The position numbers and the translations under genes are program-made. From contig NZ_CP069357.1 of assembly GCF_016864375.1 (NCBI RefSeq), forward strand, positions 496,001 to 560,000: DNA of 64,000 nucleotides. Direction: 5' to 3'. The DNA is from Microvirga sp. VF16 (lineage in GTDB: Bacteria; Pseudomonadota; Alphaproteobacteria; Rhizobiales; Beijerinckiaceae). Position 1 is the first letter of the stretch; every line of letters starts with the position of its first letter. The notes beneath the pieces are model-generated. The model saw only the letters and a list, made by a program, of their open reading frames with translations. It made no database searches and was not told the origin of the DNA. Shown here piece after piece: positions 25,858-34,428 of the stretch.

Positions 25858-26712
25858 ATGCCCAAGCTCTCTAAGGAAGAAGCCGCACGCCACCAGGAAG
25901 CGGAAAAGCTCCTCGCAAAGGACGTCCTCACCGTCACAGAACGGGAGTTCGTTCTGGAACATTGGCATGAAGGCGCCCGCCATCTGAACTCGGTCGCCGG
26001 CGCGTTCTTCACGCCCCTGGAGCTCGCCCGCGACTTTGCTGTCGAGGTTACTGGACGCAGGATCATCGACCTGTGTGCTGGCATCGGGCGGCTGTCCTAC
26101 CTGATTAAGGCCGCGGCCGATTTCTCCCGTCAGCCCCTGGAACTCACCTGTGTTGAGATCAACAAGGATTATGTCGAGGTCGGGCGCAAGATTCTTCCTG
26201 AGGCTCGGTGGGTCCACGCGGATGTGCTTGACCTCCCGAAACTCGACCTGGGCGAGTTCGATTGCGCTATTGGCAATCCGCCGTTTGGGGCGATACGGAC
26301 CGACACGAAGGCTCCCCGCTATAAGGGCAGCAACTTCGAATACGCGGTGATCGATCTGGCCTCGGATCTGGCCGATTACGGCGTCTTCATCGTCCCGCAG
26401 GGCTCGGCGCCCTTCCAGATGAGCGGCACCTCCGGTTTCCGGCCGACCACCTCCCAAAAGTACGAGGCGTTCGTAAAGTCGACCGGGATCTCACTACAGC
26501 CGAACTGCGGGCTGGACACCTCCGGCTACGATCACCTCTGGCGAGGAACATCGCCCCGCACTGAGATCGTCTGCGCGGATTTCAAGGAAATCCGAGCCGA
26601 GCGTCAGGACAACGCGGATTCTCAAGAATCTCATATCGCAGGCCTCAAGACCGGCCACCCGATCCAACCCGCCATCACGGTTCTGCCCCAGCAGGCCGAT
26701 TTCTTTGCCTGA
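25858..26712 (+). CDS. N6-adenine DNA methyltransferase (NPPF, gamma order)
   Basis: 284 residues. AdoMet-binding motif I IIDLCAGIGRLSY near residue 62, motif IV IGNPPFGAI near residue 140, and a FFTPLELARDFAV lead-in characteristic of the N6-methylase family. Motif I precedes NPPF, the class gamma order, and no clear separate target-recognition domain is present, so specificity or partner use is uncertain. The C-terminus is QQADFFA, clamp-motif-like. No nuclease is adjacent, so it is an orphan methylase. Confidence 0.85.
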   Translation: MPKLSKEEAARHQEAEKLLAKDVLTVTEREFVLEHWHEGARHLNSVAGAFFTPLELARDFAVEVTGRRIIDLCAGIGRLSYLIKAAADFSRQPLELTCVEINKDYVEVGRKILPEARWVHADVLDLPKLDLGEFDCAIGNPPFGAIRTDTKAPRYKGSNFEYAVIDLASDLADYGVFIVPQGSAPFQMSGTSGFRPTTSQKYEAFVKSTGISLQPNCGLDTSGYDHLWRGTSPRTEIVCADFKEIRAERQDNADSQESHIAGLKTGHPIQPAITVLPQQADFFA

Positions 26713-26719
26713 GGCCACC

Positions 26720-27124
26720 ATGATCGAAACAATCTATTCACCGAGCTTTCGTGAAATCACCTTCGCCGATAGGCCCAAGTTTGATGCACGGGGCTCGAAC
26801 GGTTACATGAAGGTCTCAGGCATCACTCTCCTTCAGATGATAAACGACGAGATCCACATCAGCTGTGTCGATTCGAGAGGGCGCCAGTCAGATGCGGTCA
26901 GGATCCCGATTCCGAAGTCCGCAGTCGTGACTCTGGCGAACTCCCTCCTCGCCATGGTTGAGGCAGATCAGGTAACGGGCAAAGAGGCCGTGATCACTCC
27001 CGCACAGGCCGACGCGGCGAAAACCCTGATAAGCATCGCCGTCAACTCAACTGGTGAGCATGCGGATCTCGAACGGACTTTGCTCGAGGCGTTGGACGCG
27101 GATCGCATCATCATCAAGGGCTAA
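26720..27124 (+). CDS. Unknown protein
   Basis: 134 residues from the ATG at 26720, 7 bases after the methylase stop. Beta-rich first half (KVSGITLLQMINDEIHISC), helical second half. No family recognised; co-transcription with the methylase is likely. Confidence 0.5.
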   Translation: MIETIYSPSFREITFADRPKFDARGSNGYMKVSGITLLQMINDEIHISCVDSRGRQSDAVRIPIPKSAVVTLANSLLAMVEADQVTGKEAVITPAQADAAKTLISIAVNSTGEHADLERTLLEALDADRIIIKG

Positions 27125-27206
27125 GCGATCGTGCCTCCCGCTTATTCATCTCATTCCTGACCATCCCTTCATCACAAGATCGTTTCACATAATCCTTCAC
27201 AAAGGA

Positions 27207-27938
27207 ATGGGCGGTCACCACTCGGCGGCAGCGATCACCGAGTGCTGGTTGACCCCGCCGAACATCATTCAGGCACTCGGATCGTCATCCTCATTCGACT
27301 TGGATCCGTGCGCCGCCCCGATGCCGCGCCCCTGGGACACGGCCCGGAACCATTACACCTGGCCGGATCAGGACGGCTTGAGGCTGCCCTGGGAGGGCAG
27401 GGTTTGGCTCAACCCGCCCTATGGTCGTGCCATGACGGATTGGCTCAAGAAGATGAGCCGTCACAACAAGGGCACAGCCCTGATCTTCGCCCGTACGGAG
27501 ACGGAGGCATATCACGAGTTTGTCTGGCCTTACGCGTCTGGAATCCACTTCCTCCGGGGCCGCCTGCACTTCCATTATCCTGATGGCCGGAGGGCCGAAG
27601 CCAACTCCGGTGCTCCCAGTGTTCTTGTTGCCTATGGCGAGGAGGATGTGGAGCGGCTGATCCACAGCGGCCTTGAGGGCACCTTCGTCGGTCTCACCCG
27701 TCCGGTGCTGCTGCATATGGTACTCAACTTTGAGCAGCCGACGCCCCACTGGCGCGAGGTGGTCTGCGACGCGATCAAGAATCTGGGCGGGATGGCGAAG
27801 CTAAAGGACATTTACGCAGCGCTTGAGGATCACCCCAAAGCTAAGGGAAGCCCTCACTTCCGCGAGAAAATTCGCCAGACTATCGGCAGACTCGGCCTCC
27901 CGCGGATCGACAATGGGCAATACGCCCTGTTCGCCTGA
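27207..27938 (+). CDS. Phage-type N6-adenine methyltransferase (Dam-like, NPPYG) with C-terminal wHTH
   Basis: 243 residues from the ATG at 27207, preceded by AAAGG; the longer frame to 27054 overlaps the previous gene and is rejected. ECWLTPPNIIQALGS, FDLDPCAAPMPRPWD and VWLNPPYGRAMTDWL (NPPYG near residue 69) are the signature of phage N-6-adenine methyltransferases. After residue ~180 a winged-helix region follows (REVVCDAIKNLGGMAKLKDI ... DNGQYALFA). The last residues fit QxxLF. Orphan enzyme, perhaps protecting the plasmid. Confidence 0.87.
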   Translation: MGGHHSAAAITECWLTPPNIIQALGSSSSFDLDPCAAPMPRPWDTARNHYTWPDQDGLRLPWEGRVWLNPPYGRAMTDWLKKMSRHNKGTALIFARTETEAYHEFVWPYASGIHFLRGRLHFHYPDGRRAEANSGAPSVLVAYGEEDVERLIHSGLEGTFVGLTRPVLLHMVLNFEQPTPHWREVVCDAIKNLGGMAKLKDIYAALEDHPKAKGSPHFREKIRQTIGRLGLPRIDNGQYALFA

Positions 27939-27961
27939 TCATATCTGAAAGGCTCCCCAAC

Positions 27962-28198
27962 ATGAACGTCCTTGTCGCGGTCACCCAACTGGTACCGGAT
28001 GAAGCCCTTGATACCGATGACAGCCCAGAGATCGCCGGCAGCCACATCGTCGAAGTGAGGGACGGATCCAGTGATCCGACCGAGGAAGCCCTCGATACCT
28101 TCCATAAAACCATCGGCATCGCGTGCCTAGACGATTGCAGCATCTCGGCCAGCACGATCGATCCCGCCGCCATTCCGGCTGATGCCACCTGGATCTGA
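27962..28198 (+). CDS. Unknown acidic protein
   Basis: 78 residues, strongly acidic (DTDDSPE; SSDPTEEALD). It starts 23 bases after the methylase. Such small acidic proteins can be DNA mimics, but there is no evidence beyond composition. Confidence 0.45.
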   Translation: MNVLVAVTQLVPDEALDTDDSPEIAGSHIVEVRDGSSDPTEEALDTFHKTIGIACLDDCSISASTIDPAAIPADATWI

Positions 28199-28222
28199 TC
28201 ATCGCCAAACAAGAGCACTGCC

Positions 28223-28981
28223 ATGACCGACAATGACGCCATCCTCTGTCAGACCGAAATTCGGGACTGGCGCATTGCTGAAGACAGCATTGAGGATCTC
28301 ACCGGCCGCCAGACGGAAGACTGGCTCGTCGAGGCTTCCCATTCTACCTATCACGGCCTCACCCTCACTCTCAAAGCGCCTGACGGCTCTGACCGTATGA
28401 TCGACATCGAAATCGATCAGGGCAACGTGGTCGTTCGATCTTACAGAGGCGACGAGCCGGACGCGAAAATGATCGTTGCTGCCGACGCCACCTATGTCTC
28501 CTCCTGTGCCGAGGTCGGCCTGATGGGGCGCAAGATCATCCGGTATGAGCCGGAGGATGCCGATTTCCATAGCGGCGAGGTCCCGGCCAACATGGGCAGT
28601 CTTGCGACCGAGATCGTCGCGACGGGGGAGAAATTTCAGGCCAGCTTGGAATGGATCGGCGAGGGCGAGGACGGAGATTATCGTCCGGACGATCCCAACG
28701 ACCGCCTGATCCTGCGCTTCGATGTCTCCCAAAAGGGTGACGATGGGAAATGGGAAGATGTGCCCGACAGCAGCTATTGCATGCAGCTGGACGCCCGGCT
28801 TCCCCGCCCTATCCGGGAGCTCGCAGCCAATCTGGTCCTGAAAGCCGTCGAGGAAGCCCATGCCGCGGGCCTGTCGATCAAGCGCGTGTGCGAACGCCTG
28901 TCCTGGATGGACGAGGATGCCGCCAAAGCAGGCGACACCGCACCCTTCCTGAAAACCGAACTCGTCACCGCCGCGGAGTGA
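28223..28981 (+). CDS. Unknown acidic protein
   Basis: 252 residues, acidic throughout (EWIGEGEDGDYRPDDPND), mixed alpha/beta. It begins 24 bases after the previous stop in the same run. No family recognised. Confidence 0.5.
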   Translation: MTDNDAILCQTEIRDWRIAEDSIEDLTGRQTEDWLVEASHSTYHGLTLTLKAPDGSDRMIDIEIDQGNVVVRSYRGDEPDAKMIVAADATYVSSCAEVGLMGRKIIRYEPEDADFHSGEVPANMGSLATEIVATGEKFQASLEWIGEGEDGDYRPDDPNDRLILRFDVSQKGDDGKWEDVPDSSYCMQLDARLPRPIRELAANLVLKAVEEAHAAGLSIKRVCERLSWMDEDAAKAGDTAPFLKTELVTAAE

Positions 28982-28990
28982 ACCAGTCCA

Positions 28991-29800
28991 ATGCCTAAGA
29001 AACCAAACACGGCTGACGTCCGCTACACCGTTATCCTGGACAATTGCGGCAACCCCGATCGCGGCCAGGATCCATCGCGCCGGCTGCCCGGCACAGTGCG
29101 GCAAGTGGTTTCCATTGCGGATTTCGCCGCCGCCTCAAAAGCTTGCCGGGATTACATCGAGGAGAATGACCTCGGCGGTGGCAATTGGACGGGCGGCGAG
29201 ATCCGTGAGAATGGAAAAATCGTCGGCCGAGTTGCCTACAACGGGACCGTCTGGCCCCCAGGTGAGTTCGCGGTTGGCATGAAGCCACTCTGGCCGGAAC
29301 CGGAGGCAGAGCCTAAGCCGAAAGATCCCCTCGAGTGGGAGACATCTCAGGTCGACACGCCATTCGGGCCCATTCTGATCGGCGGATGCTTTCGCATTGG
29401 CAATGTGAAGAGTATCGAGGGGAAGTTTGTGGTCGACGGACAGCACTATGAGTTCATGACCTTCGCGACCTTTGAGGAAGGCGGGCTCAAGGAGATCCAG
29501 AGCCACAACCTTCTGAAGAACGGCGTCTTTTCGGACACAGTCGTTCCGCCAAAGAAGGTCCCAAAGAAGGTCAAGGATGCCATTCGGAAGGCTGTCGCCC
29601 GGTGGGCTTCGGTCCCGGCCAATATGGCGCTGATCGTCCGGAACGAAATCAAGGACCAGAAGAAATCCATCCAGCACGTCGAGAGGCAGATTGCCAGCTA
29701 TGAGCAGCAGCTCGCCAAGTCTCGAGATGAACTTGCGACCCACCAGGCGCAGATCGCCCAGCTTGAGGAGAAGGCCTCTCAGCTCGAATCCGGCTCCTAG
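28991..29800 (+). CDS. Unknown protein with C-terminal coiled coil
   Basis: 269 residues. An N-terminal alpha/beta region (NTADVRYTVILDNCGNPDRG; AVARWASVPANMALIVRNEI) is followed by a ~60-residue heptad-like coiled coil (QHVERQIASYEQQLAKSRDE, then QIAQLEEKASQLE) at the end. Likely oligomeric. Last of the 24.4-29.8 kb gene run. Confidence 0.55.
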   Translation: MPKKPNTADVRYTVILDNCGNPDRGQDPSRRLPGTVRQVVSIADFAAASKACRDYIEENDLGGGNWTGGEIRENGKIVGRVAYNGTVWPPGEFAVGMKPLWPEPEAEPKPKDPLEWETSQVDTPFGPILIGGCFRIGNVKSIEGKFVVDGQHYEFMTFATFEEGGLKEIQSHNLLKNGVFSDTVVPPKKVPKKVKDAIRKAVARWASVPANMALIVRNEIKDQKKSIQHVERQIASYEQQLAKSRDELATHQAQIAQLEEKASQLESGS

Positions 29801-29953
29801 TTCGCATGAAGAGTTACGCGAATGCGGATTAACCGCATTCGGACTTTCCTACCGGAACCTGTGACAAAAGCGATTTAAAATCCTACAATTCTCGCATTCA
29901 AATCGTTTGAGTACAAACTATGCTCCACGCAGTCGCTTTCTTCTGTCCCCCCT

Positions 29954-30310
29954 GTGGCGCTCGTTCTTGCCCGAAAATGGGGACCGGCCCTCGGCAACAC
30001 GCTCCTTTACGGCACCTCTTGGCTCCTGGTTCTTCCCATCATCGGAATGTTCTCCGGATTGGTGGATTCCTTGGCCGGGATGCTGTTCGTATCAGTCGCG
30101 CTGATCCTGTTTCTCCCGTTCGTACTGTTGCTCGGCTTGCTCTTTTTCGGAGGATTCCTCGCTACCGTCGGCGTGGTGGGATTGGTCGCCTTCGTCTGCT
30201 GGCTGGCATCGATTCTACATGCCTGGAAGGTTCTGTCCGGCATTAGGCGCGAGCGTCATGAACGTGAGTTGATCGAGACCATCAAGTCGCTCAAGGCTGG
30301 CGGTGCGTAA
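29954..30310 (+). CDS. Small integral membrane protein, unknown
   Basis: 118 residues with three or four hydrophobic spans (TSWLLVLPIIGMFSGLVDSL; MLFVSVALILFLPFVLLLGL; VGVVGLVAFVCWLASI) and a basic cytoplasmic-type tail (IRRERHERELIETIKSLK). No family recognised. Convergent with the HNH gene. Confidence 0.55.
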   Translation: MALVLARKWGPALGNTLLYGTSWLLVLPIIGMFSGLVDSLAGMLFVSVALILFLPFVLLLGLLFFGGFLATVGVVGLVAFVCWLASILHAWKVLSGIRRERHERELIETIKSLKAGGA

Positions 30311-30347
30311 CCGCTGGAGATTCAGCCTCACAGATGCCGGTTCTGGC

Positions 30348-31232
30348 CTATGACTGACGGCCAGTGCCAGCGAGGCGCTGGTTCTCGCTATTGACCAGGT
30401 CAGCCAACCTGGCCTCGCCGCGTTGCCAACTTTTGTCCCTCTCTTCCTCAATCAGGTCATGACAGGACCTGCAGACCGGAACGAGCGGGGAGAGGTCTTC
30501 CCCCGCAAGAACGCGGGGCCGGTAATCCCGGTGGTGAACTTCAGTCGCTCGCTGTCGGCAGCAAGCACACTTGCCGCCTGCTCTCGTGAGCACCTTTTCC
30601 TTAATGTCCTCCCATAACGGCGTTTTGAGATAGGCAAGGTAGTTGATGGCCGGTCGTATCCAGTTCACGAACGGCACCAGGAATGCGTTTTCGTCCCGCG
30701 CAGTAAGAGCATCTCTCCACTTCCTTTCGGCATTGAAGCGGTCAAGTTCTGGGACGCCGGAACTGCTGGTTAGATAAGGCTTCAACTGATCATCGGTCAG
30801 AGCAGGATCTGGCGGGATCGCAGATAGGATGAAGGGCACTGACGATCTCGGCTTAGTTCTGGTCGAAGTGATTGCCGAATCCTGCTTGGTTGGAATTCGC
30901 CGATAGGGTTTTCTCTCCAGCTCATCCCATCTCGTCTTCCATTTCTCGACCGCCAGCTCATGAACCCGGTCGCGATCCTCGGCCGTCTTGAAGTGCGGAA
31001 CTCCATTGGGATTTGTATAAGCAACCCCGAGTTCCCGTATCGCCTCGGGGAGCGCCCCTTCCCAAACTGCATCCCGCGGGCTGCCAGCCAGGTCGCGCTG
31101 TGGCTTCCTCGGGCGCCGGTGAGATCTGACAGTGAATGCCGCAGAAGCAGCCTGCGATGATCGGGCGATTGCCTCTCTGATCGGGTCATCCTGTGGCAGA
31201 TTTCCGAATAGAAGACGCTTACTGAAGCTCAT
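30348..31232 (-). CDS. HNH endonuclease-domain protein
   Basis: 294 residues. The HNH/zinc motif is at about residues 220-260: CACCRQRATEVHHRDYRPR and LVPVCRSCHDLIEEERDK, with the CxxC pairs that bind zinc and the catalytic His pair. The N-terminal two thirds are unrecognised and basic. It could be a restriction or homing-type nuclease, or a degradative one; no methylase is paired with it on this strand. Confidence 0.85.
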   Translation of the reverse strand: MSFSKRLLFGNLPQDDPIREAIARSSQAASAAFTVRSHRRPRKPQRDLAGSPRDAVWEGALPEAIRELGVAYTNPNGVPHFKTAEDRDRVHELAVEKWKTRWDELERKPYRRIPTKQDSAITSTRTKPRSSVPFILSAIPPDPALTDDQLKPYLTSSSGVPELDRFNAERKWRDALTARDENAFLVPFVNWIRPAINYLAYLKTPLWEDIKEKVLTRAGGKCACCRQRATEVHHRDYRPRVLAGEDLSPLVPVCRSCHDLIEEERDKSWQRGEARLADLVNSENQRLAGTGRQS

Positions 31233-31455
31233 TATCGTCTCGCGGCCTGGCGAATAGCCATCATGATGATCGGCACTCTGGTCCCCAACCGGAACCTCGG
31301 CTTCGATCCTGTCGTCGAGGAGCCTATTACATCTCCTGCCGCTGTTAACCTCTTTCTAATCGCGACCGATGGATTGTTCCCATGCAGGTCATCCTCGGCC
31401 AGCGACCTTGGACCTGTTGATTGCGTCCCTGCGAGTTTCACGTTGGGAATGTCCA

Positions 31456-31641
31456 ATGAGTAAAGAACATCCTGCCCCATATGCGATGGAGCTAAAGCGG
31501 TCCTGGCGCGTGATCGTCCCGGTGCGTGGGAAACTGACGCCAAAAATATGCCGAGAGCGGTTCGCCTGCCGGGCAGAAGCCGTGACCTGGATGAGTACGG
31601 TCGACGGCCAACGAATGATCGCGGCCGTCCGCGATGGGTGA
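31456..31641 (+). CDS. Small unknown protein
   Basis: 61 residues from the ATG at 31456, basic with one Cys-Arg segment (TPKICRERFACRAEAVTWMS). A terminator follows at 31685. No family recognised. Confidence 0.45.
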   Translation: MSKEHPAPYAMELKRSWRVIVPVRGKLTPKICRERFACRAEAVTWMSTVDGQRMIAAVRDG

Positions 31642-31684
31642 GGCATCACCGCTATAGCCCTACTCGAGGCTTGCAAAAAATGAA

Positions 31685-31711
31685 GGGCAGCCGTGCTGCC
31701 CGTTGTTCTTG
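31685..31711 (+). terminator. Intrinsic terminator
   Basis: GGGCAGC, loop CGT, GCTGCCC, then a T-rich run GTTGTTCTT. Confidence 0.65.
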
Positions 31712-31806
31712 CGTGTCGTTTAGGCACGAACTATCTTGTGCATCGCAACATAGCAATGGCGTTGCTCTGTTGCAGCCCTTCTTGGGCGTTTCCTCCCTAA
31801 ACTTCG

Positions 31807-31829
31807 GGCCGCCTTGAGCGGCCTTTTTC
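31807..31829 (+). terminator. Intrinsic terminator
   Basis: GGCCGC, loop CTTGA, GCGGCC, TTTTT. With the hairpin at 31685 it brackets about 95 bases without a coding frame, which could hold a small RNA. Confidence 0.65.
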
Positions 31830-31886
31830 TGCCCAGTAAGCTAATCCCCGGTTGAAGCTAGGCAATAGCAAAAAAGTCGTACGCTC

Positions 31887-32357
31887 TCACCACGCGACAC
31901 GTGGAAGGCGACGCTTCCATTTCTGGCTTCTCGGCAAATCTGCGACCGTTTTAGGTGCCGCCCTCTGCCGTTTCACGAAAGGCAGAACAGCCGCCGGTCG
32001 GGCAATCGGATCCTCTTCGACCACGGTCGCCGCGATTGCCTCCTGGGACAGGCTCGCCATTGCCGGTTCAGGCTCGACCACTCGCCTCGGCTTGATGACC
32101 CGCCGCCTTTTTGAACCTGCGACTGACGGTTCCTCCGGAGCGAAGCTCTCGACGATACTTGGCAACACCCGCCGCTCTGACAAAGCAATCTCTGAAGTCG
32201 CACCCGGATTGCTCTCGCTCTCCAGCGGGTTTTGCTGGGCAGCGGGTTCGGTTGGCTTAGGCTCAACGATAAACCGCTGAAACGTCGAAGTTTTATGTGA
32301 GGGCAGGCGGGAACGTTTCACTTCGAAGGTAAAATGAGGTGTTGATCTCTTCATCAC
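31887..32357 (-). CDS. Basic unknown protein, probably disordered
   Basis: 156 residues, rich in Pro, Glu, Arg and Lys (KRRRVIKPRRVVEPEPA; RSQKWKRRLPRVAW). Low-complexity composition suggests disorder or nucleic-acid contact. No family recognised. Confidence 0.4.
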   Translation of the reverse strand: MMKRSTPHFTFEVKRSRLPSHKTSTFQRFIVEPKPTEPAAQQNPLESESNPGATSEIALSERRVLPSIVESFAPEEPSVAGSKRRRVIKPRRVVEPEPAMASLSQEAIAATVVEEDPIARPAAVLPFVKRQRAAPKTVADLPRSQKWKRRLPRVAW

Positions 32358-32532
32358 TTCAATTCTGACAGGCCGAAACTATTCGCCCTAAAATTTGGGA
32401 ATCGGAAGGTGATCCTCATCACTGGATCAATCATCTGATCCGAGAAGTACACGTCCAGGTAAAACCCCGGAAAGTGCCTCGATCAGGCTTGCAGCCTCAT
32501 ACCACGGCTCGATTCCAAGGCAATCCCCGAAC

Positions 32533-33221
32533 ATGCTCGATCTTTTTGACGCGGCTGGCGATCTCTCGGCCGCTATCGAAGCCCTCCATGCCGCCACGGC
32601 CCTCTACACAGCTGAACCCGTGGTCGACGTTCTCCTCGACCGGATCGGCTGGCCGGACGCCGACGGCAGACTCGTGGATCCAAGCGCCGGCGACGGCATG
32701 TTCATGGTCCGGGCCCTGAGCCGCCTCGACCTCGCGCCGGATGACTTCCAAGAAGTCGCCCGCGTTCAGGGCTGGGAGCTTCATCCCGGTGCCATGCGAT
32801 CCGCCCGGGAGCGCGTACAATCCCACCTGATCAGCAATGGCTGGTCCATTGCCGCTGCCCAGAGGGCAGCCCAAGCCATCGTTCATCACGGGGACTTCCT
32901 CACGGGAGGCCCCGCGCCGGGCACGTTCCGCTTCTGCGCAGGCAATCCCCCTTATCTCCGCTATGGCCATCTGCCTGAGGTCCTGAAGGATCTCTACCGG
33001 CCGATCCTGCCGGATTTCGCCCGTGGCGACCTCCTCCATGCCTTTCTCGACCGATGCGTCTACAATATGCCGCCAGACGGCATTATTGGATTCGTCACCT
33101 CCGACCGGATCTGGATAAACGAAACAGCCGCCAACCTCCGCAAGCAGCTCGGGCACAAGGTCGGCATCGGCCATATTTCCCGGCTTGATGCGAGCTCCAG
33201 CTTCTACATGCCGAAAACCCG
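32533..33221 (+). pseudogene. 5' half of an N6-adenine methyltransferase (Eco57I/TaqI-like) split by the mobile element
   Basis: About 229 codons with motif I DPSAGDGMFMVRAL near residue 55 and motif IV CAGNPPYLRYG near residue 135, followed by GFVTSDRIWINETAANLRKQ and SRLDASSSFYMPKTR, where the family continues into the target-recognition domain. Instead the frame runs into foreign sequence (Y-L-P-G-stop at 33237). The matching remainder is at 45394-46111, in a frame that restores P-K-T-R-R-K-G when the insert is removed. The N-terminus MLDLF resembles a clamp-binding motif. The truncated product could bind AdoMet but lacks DNA recognition. Confidence 0.9.
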
Positions 33222-33235
33222 TTATCTCCCAGGCT

Positions 33236-33250
33236 GAAGTTTGGGCCTTA
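33236..33250 (+). repeat. Left imperfect terminal inverted repeat of the element
   Basis: GAAGTTTGGGCCTTA, 14 bases inside the left junction. It matches the complement of 45364-45378 (CAAATTTAGGTCTTA) at 11 of 15 positions. Candidate recombinase-binding arm. Confidence 0.45.
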
Positions 33251-34020
33251 TTGACGACTGATTTGAGATCAAACGCATCAGTGCTCAGCAGATCCCTTGG
33301 CTGGGATGAGAGGCGATTCTCCCCCTCAGGCCGCCATTGTAGGCATCGAAAATCCCTGTCTGTCTTGGAGGCTGTTCGGGCAACAGTTGCCGTAATTGGG
33401 CGCACCGTCCCTCAGCAAATCAGAGGCGGTTCCACTCGTTGCTGGATGCCGCATCCGGTTTTCCACCCTTAGCAGATCTTCACAGGAGCGGGTGCTTAAA
33501 CGGCTGTTGACCGACGTGTGTCAAAACTCGTACAGGCCCCGCCTCGACGAACTATTTGTGCAAGTTCACACTCCTGTACCGGAGATTTCTTAAGTGTTTA
33601 GTCTATTGAGGCTTGCAAGAAATTAGATTGCTCGACGGAGCAGCTCGTCCGCGTTTTGACCCAGCCTCGATCCGTCGCGGACCTCAGAAGCAGTAATATG
33701 AAGAGGCTGTTGACCTGCCATGCACATAAGTCGGGAAGGTCAGGAGCTGGCAGGAGCGCTCTCTACGCCGTAGTAGAACCACACTAGGGTTCGGGCGGAG
33801 GCCCACCTGTGAGGTGGCAGCGCCGCGGAGCCCTGTGGCGCCGGCTCATCGCCGGTAACCTCCAGGCCGACGTGAAGCCGAGGCTGGGCTCTTGGCGCAG
33901 GACCCTGCGCGGCCCGGACGGAATCCTGACCCAGGGCATCCGCTCCAACAAGAAGGGGATGCCGCGCGCCAGGCCAACCGGTCCGCCCGTGCTCATCAGG
34001 GCACCCACTGAGCCTCCGCG
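33251..34020. other. Gene-free left end of the mobile element
   Basis: About 770 bases with no frame I can support on either strand. Short frames here (for example near 33396, 33740 and 33809) show no family features. It may hold end sequences and decayed remnants. Confidence 0.5.
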
Positions 34021-34224
34021 TCACCGCATTATGCGATAGTGGCCTTGGCTCGTGCGCTCGAATTGCTTCCCGGCATTGAGGCCAAGATAAGATCGCACGG
34101 ACGACCGAGCCGTCGGCCCGAGCTTGGAGCAGACATGCTCATGGATCTCGTCGACTGAGGCGTCACCGCGCTTTAATTTGAAGAAGTCCAGGATGGCATC
34201 TCTGACGCTCCCTCTTGAATGCAT
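34021..34224 (-). CDS. Free-standing wHTH protein homologous to the neighbouring methyltransferase N-terminus
   Basis: 67 residues from an ATG at 34224. GSVRDAILDFFKLKRGDASV ... SSVRSYLGLNAGKQFERTSQ aligns with the first ~60 residues of the divergent methyltransferase (GSIRDAIVGFLEAVDNDVGV ... SSIRSYLNLNTPRTFVRTGR). It ends right after the domain (HYRIMR-stop). It could be a controller protein binding the shared intergenic promoter, or a remnant of a second methylase. Start could be upstream, but this ATG matches the homologous start. Confidence 0.6.
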   Translation of the reverse strand: MHSRGSVRDAILDFFKLKRGDASVDEIHEHVCSKLGPTARSSVRSYLGLNAGKQFERTSQGHYRIMR

Positions 34225-34428
34225 CGTCCTCTCCGTATCCCGTTGGCGAGCGAGGTCTTCCATGAGGTGGGAAAGACGTCGCAGCGTCAGGCCGATTCTG
34301 ATCGAGTCTCGGGAGTTCGTCCACCGCCCGTTAACCAGAGTTGTGTACATCTCGCAGCATCCCCAAATCCTCAATTGACGTCTGGACGTCAAATCGTGAT
34401 AGATCGGGCGATCTTTTGGGATGGTAAC

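Noticed and set aside
28199..29104. 301-codon minus-strand frame
   Set aside because: Overlaps two plausible plus-strand genes with short intergenic gaps and shows no family features.
33740..34024. tRNA-like or protein-coding signal on either strand
   Set aside because: Some translated words resembled those produced by tRNA genes, but I could not build a cloverleaf or a T-arm, and no family was recognised.
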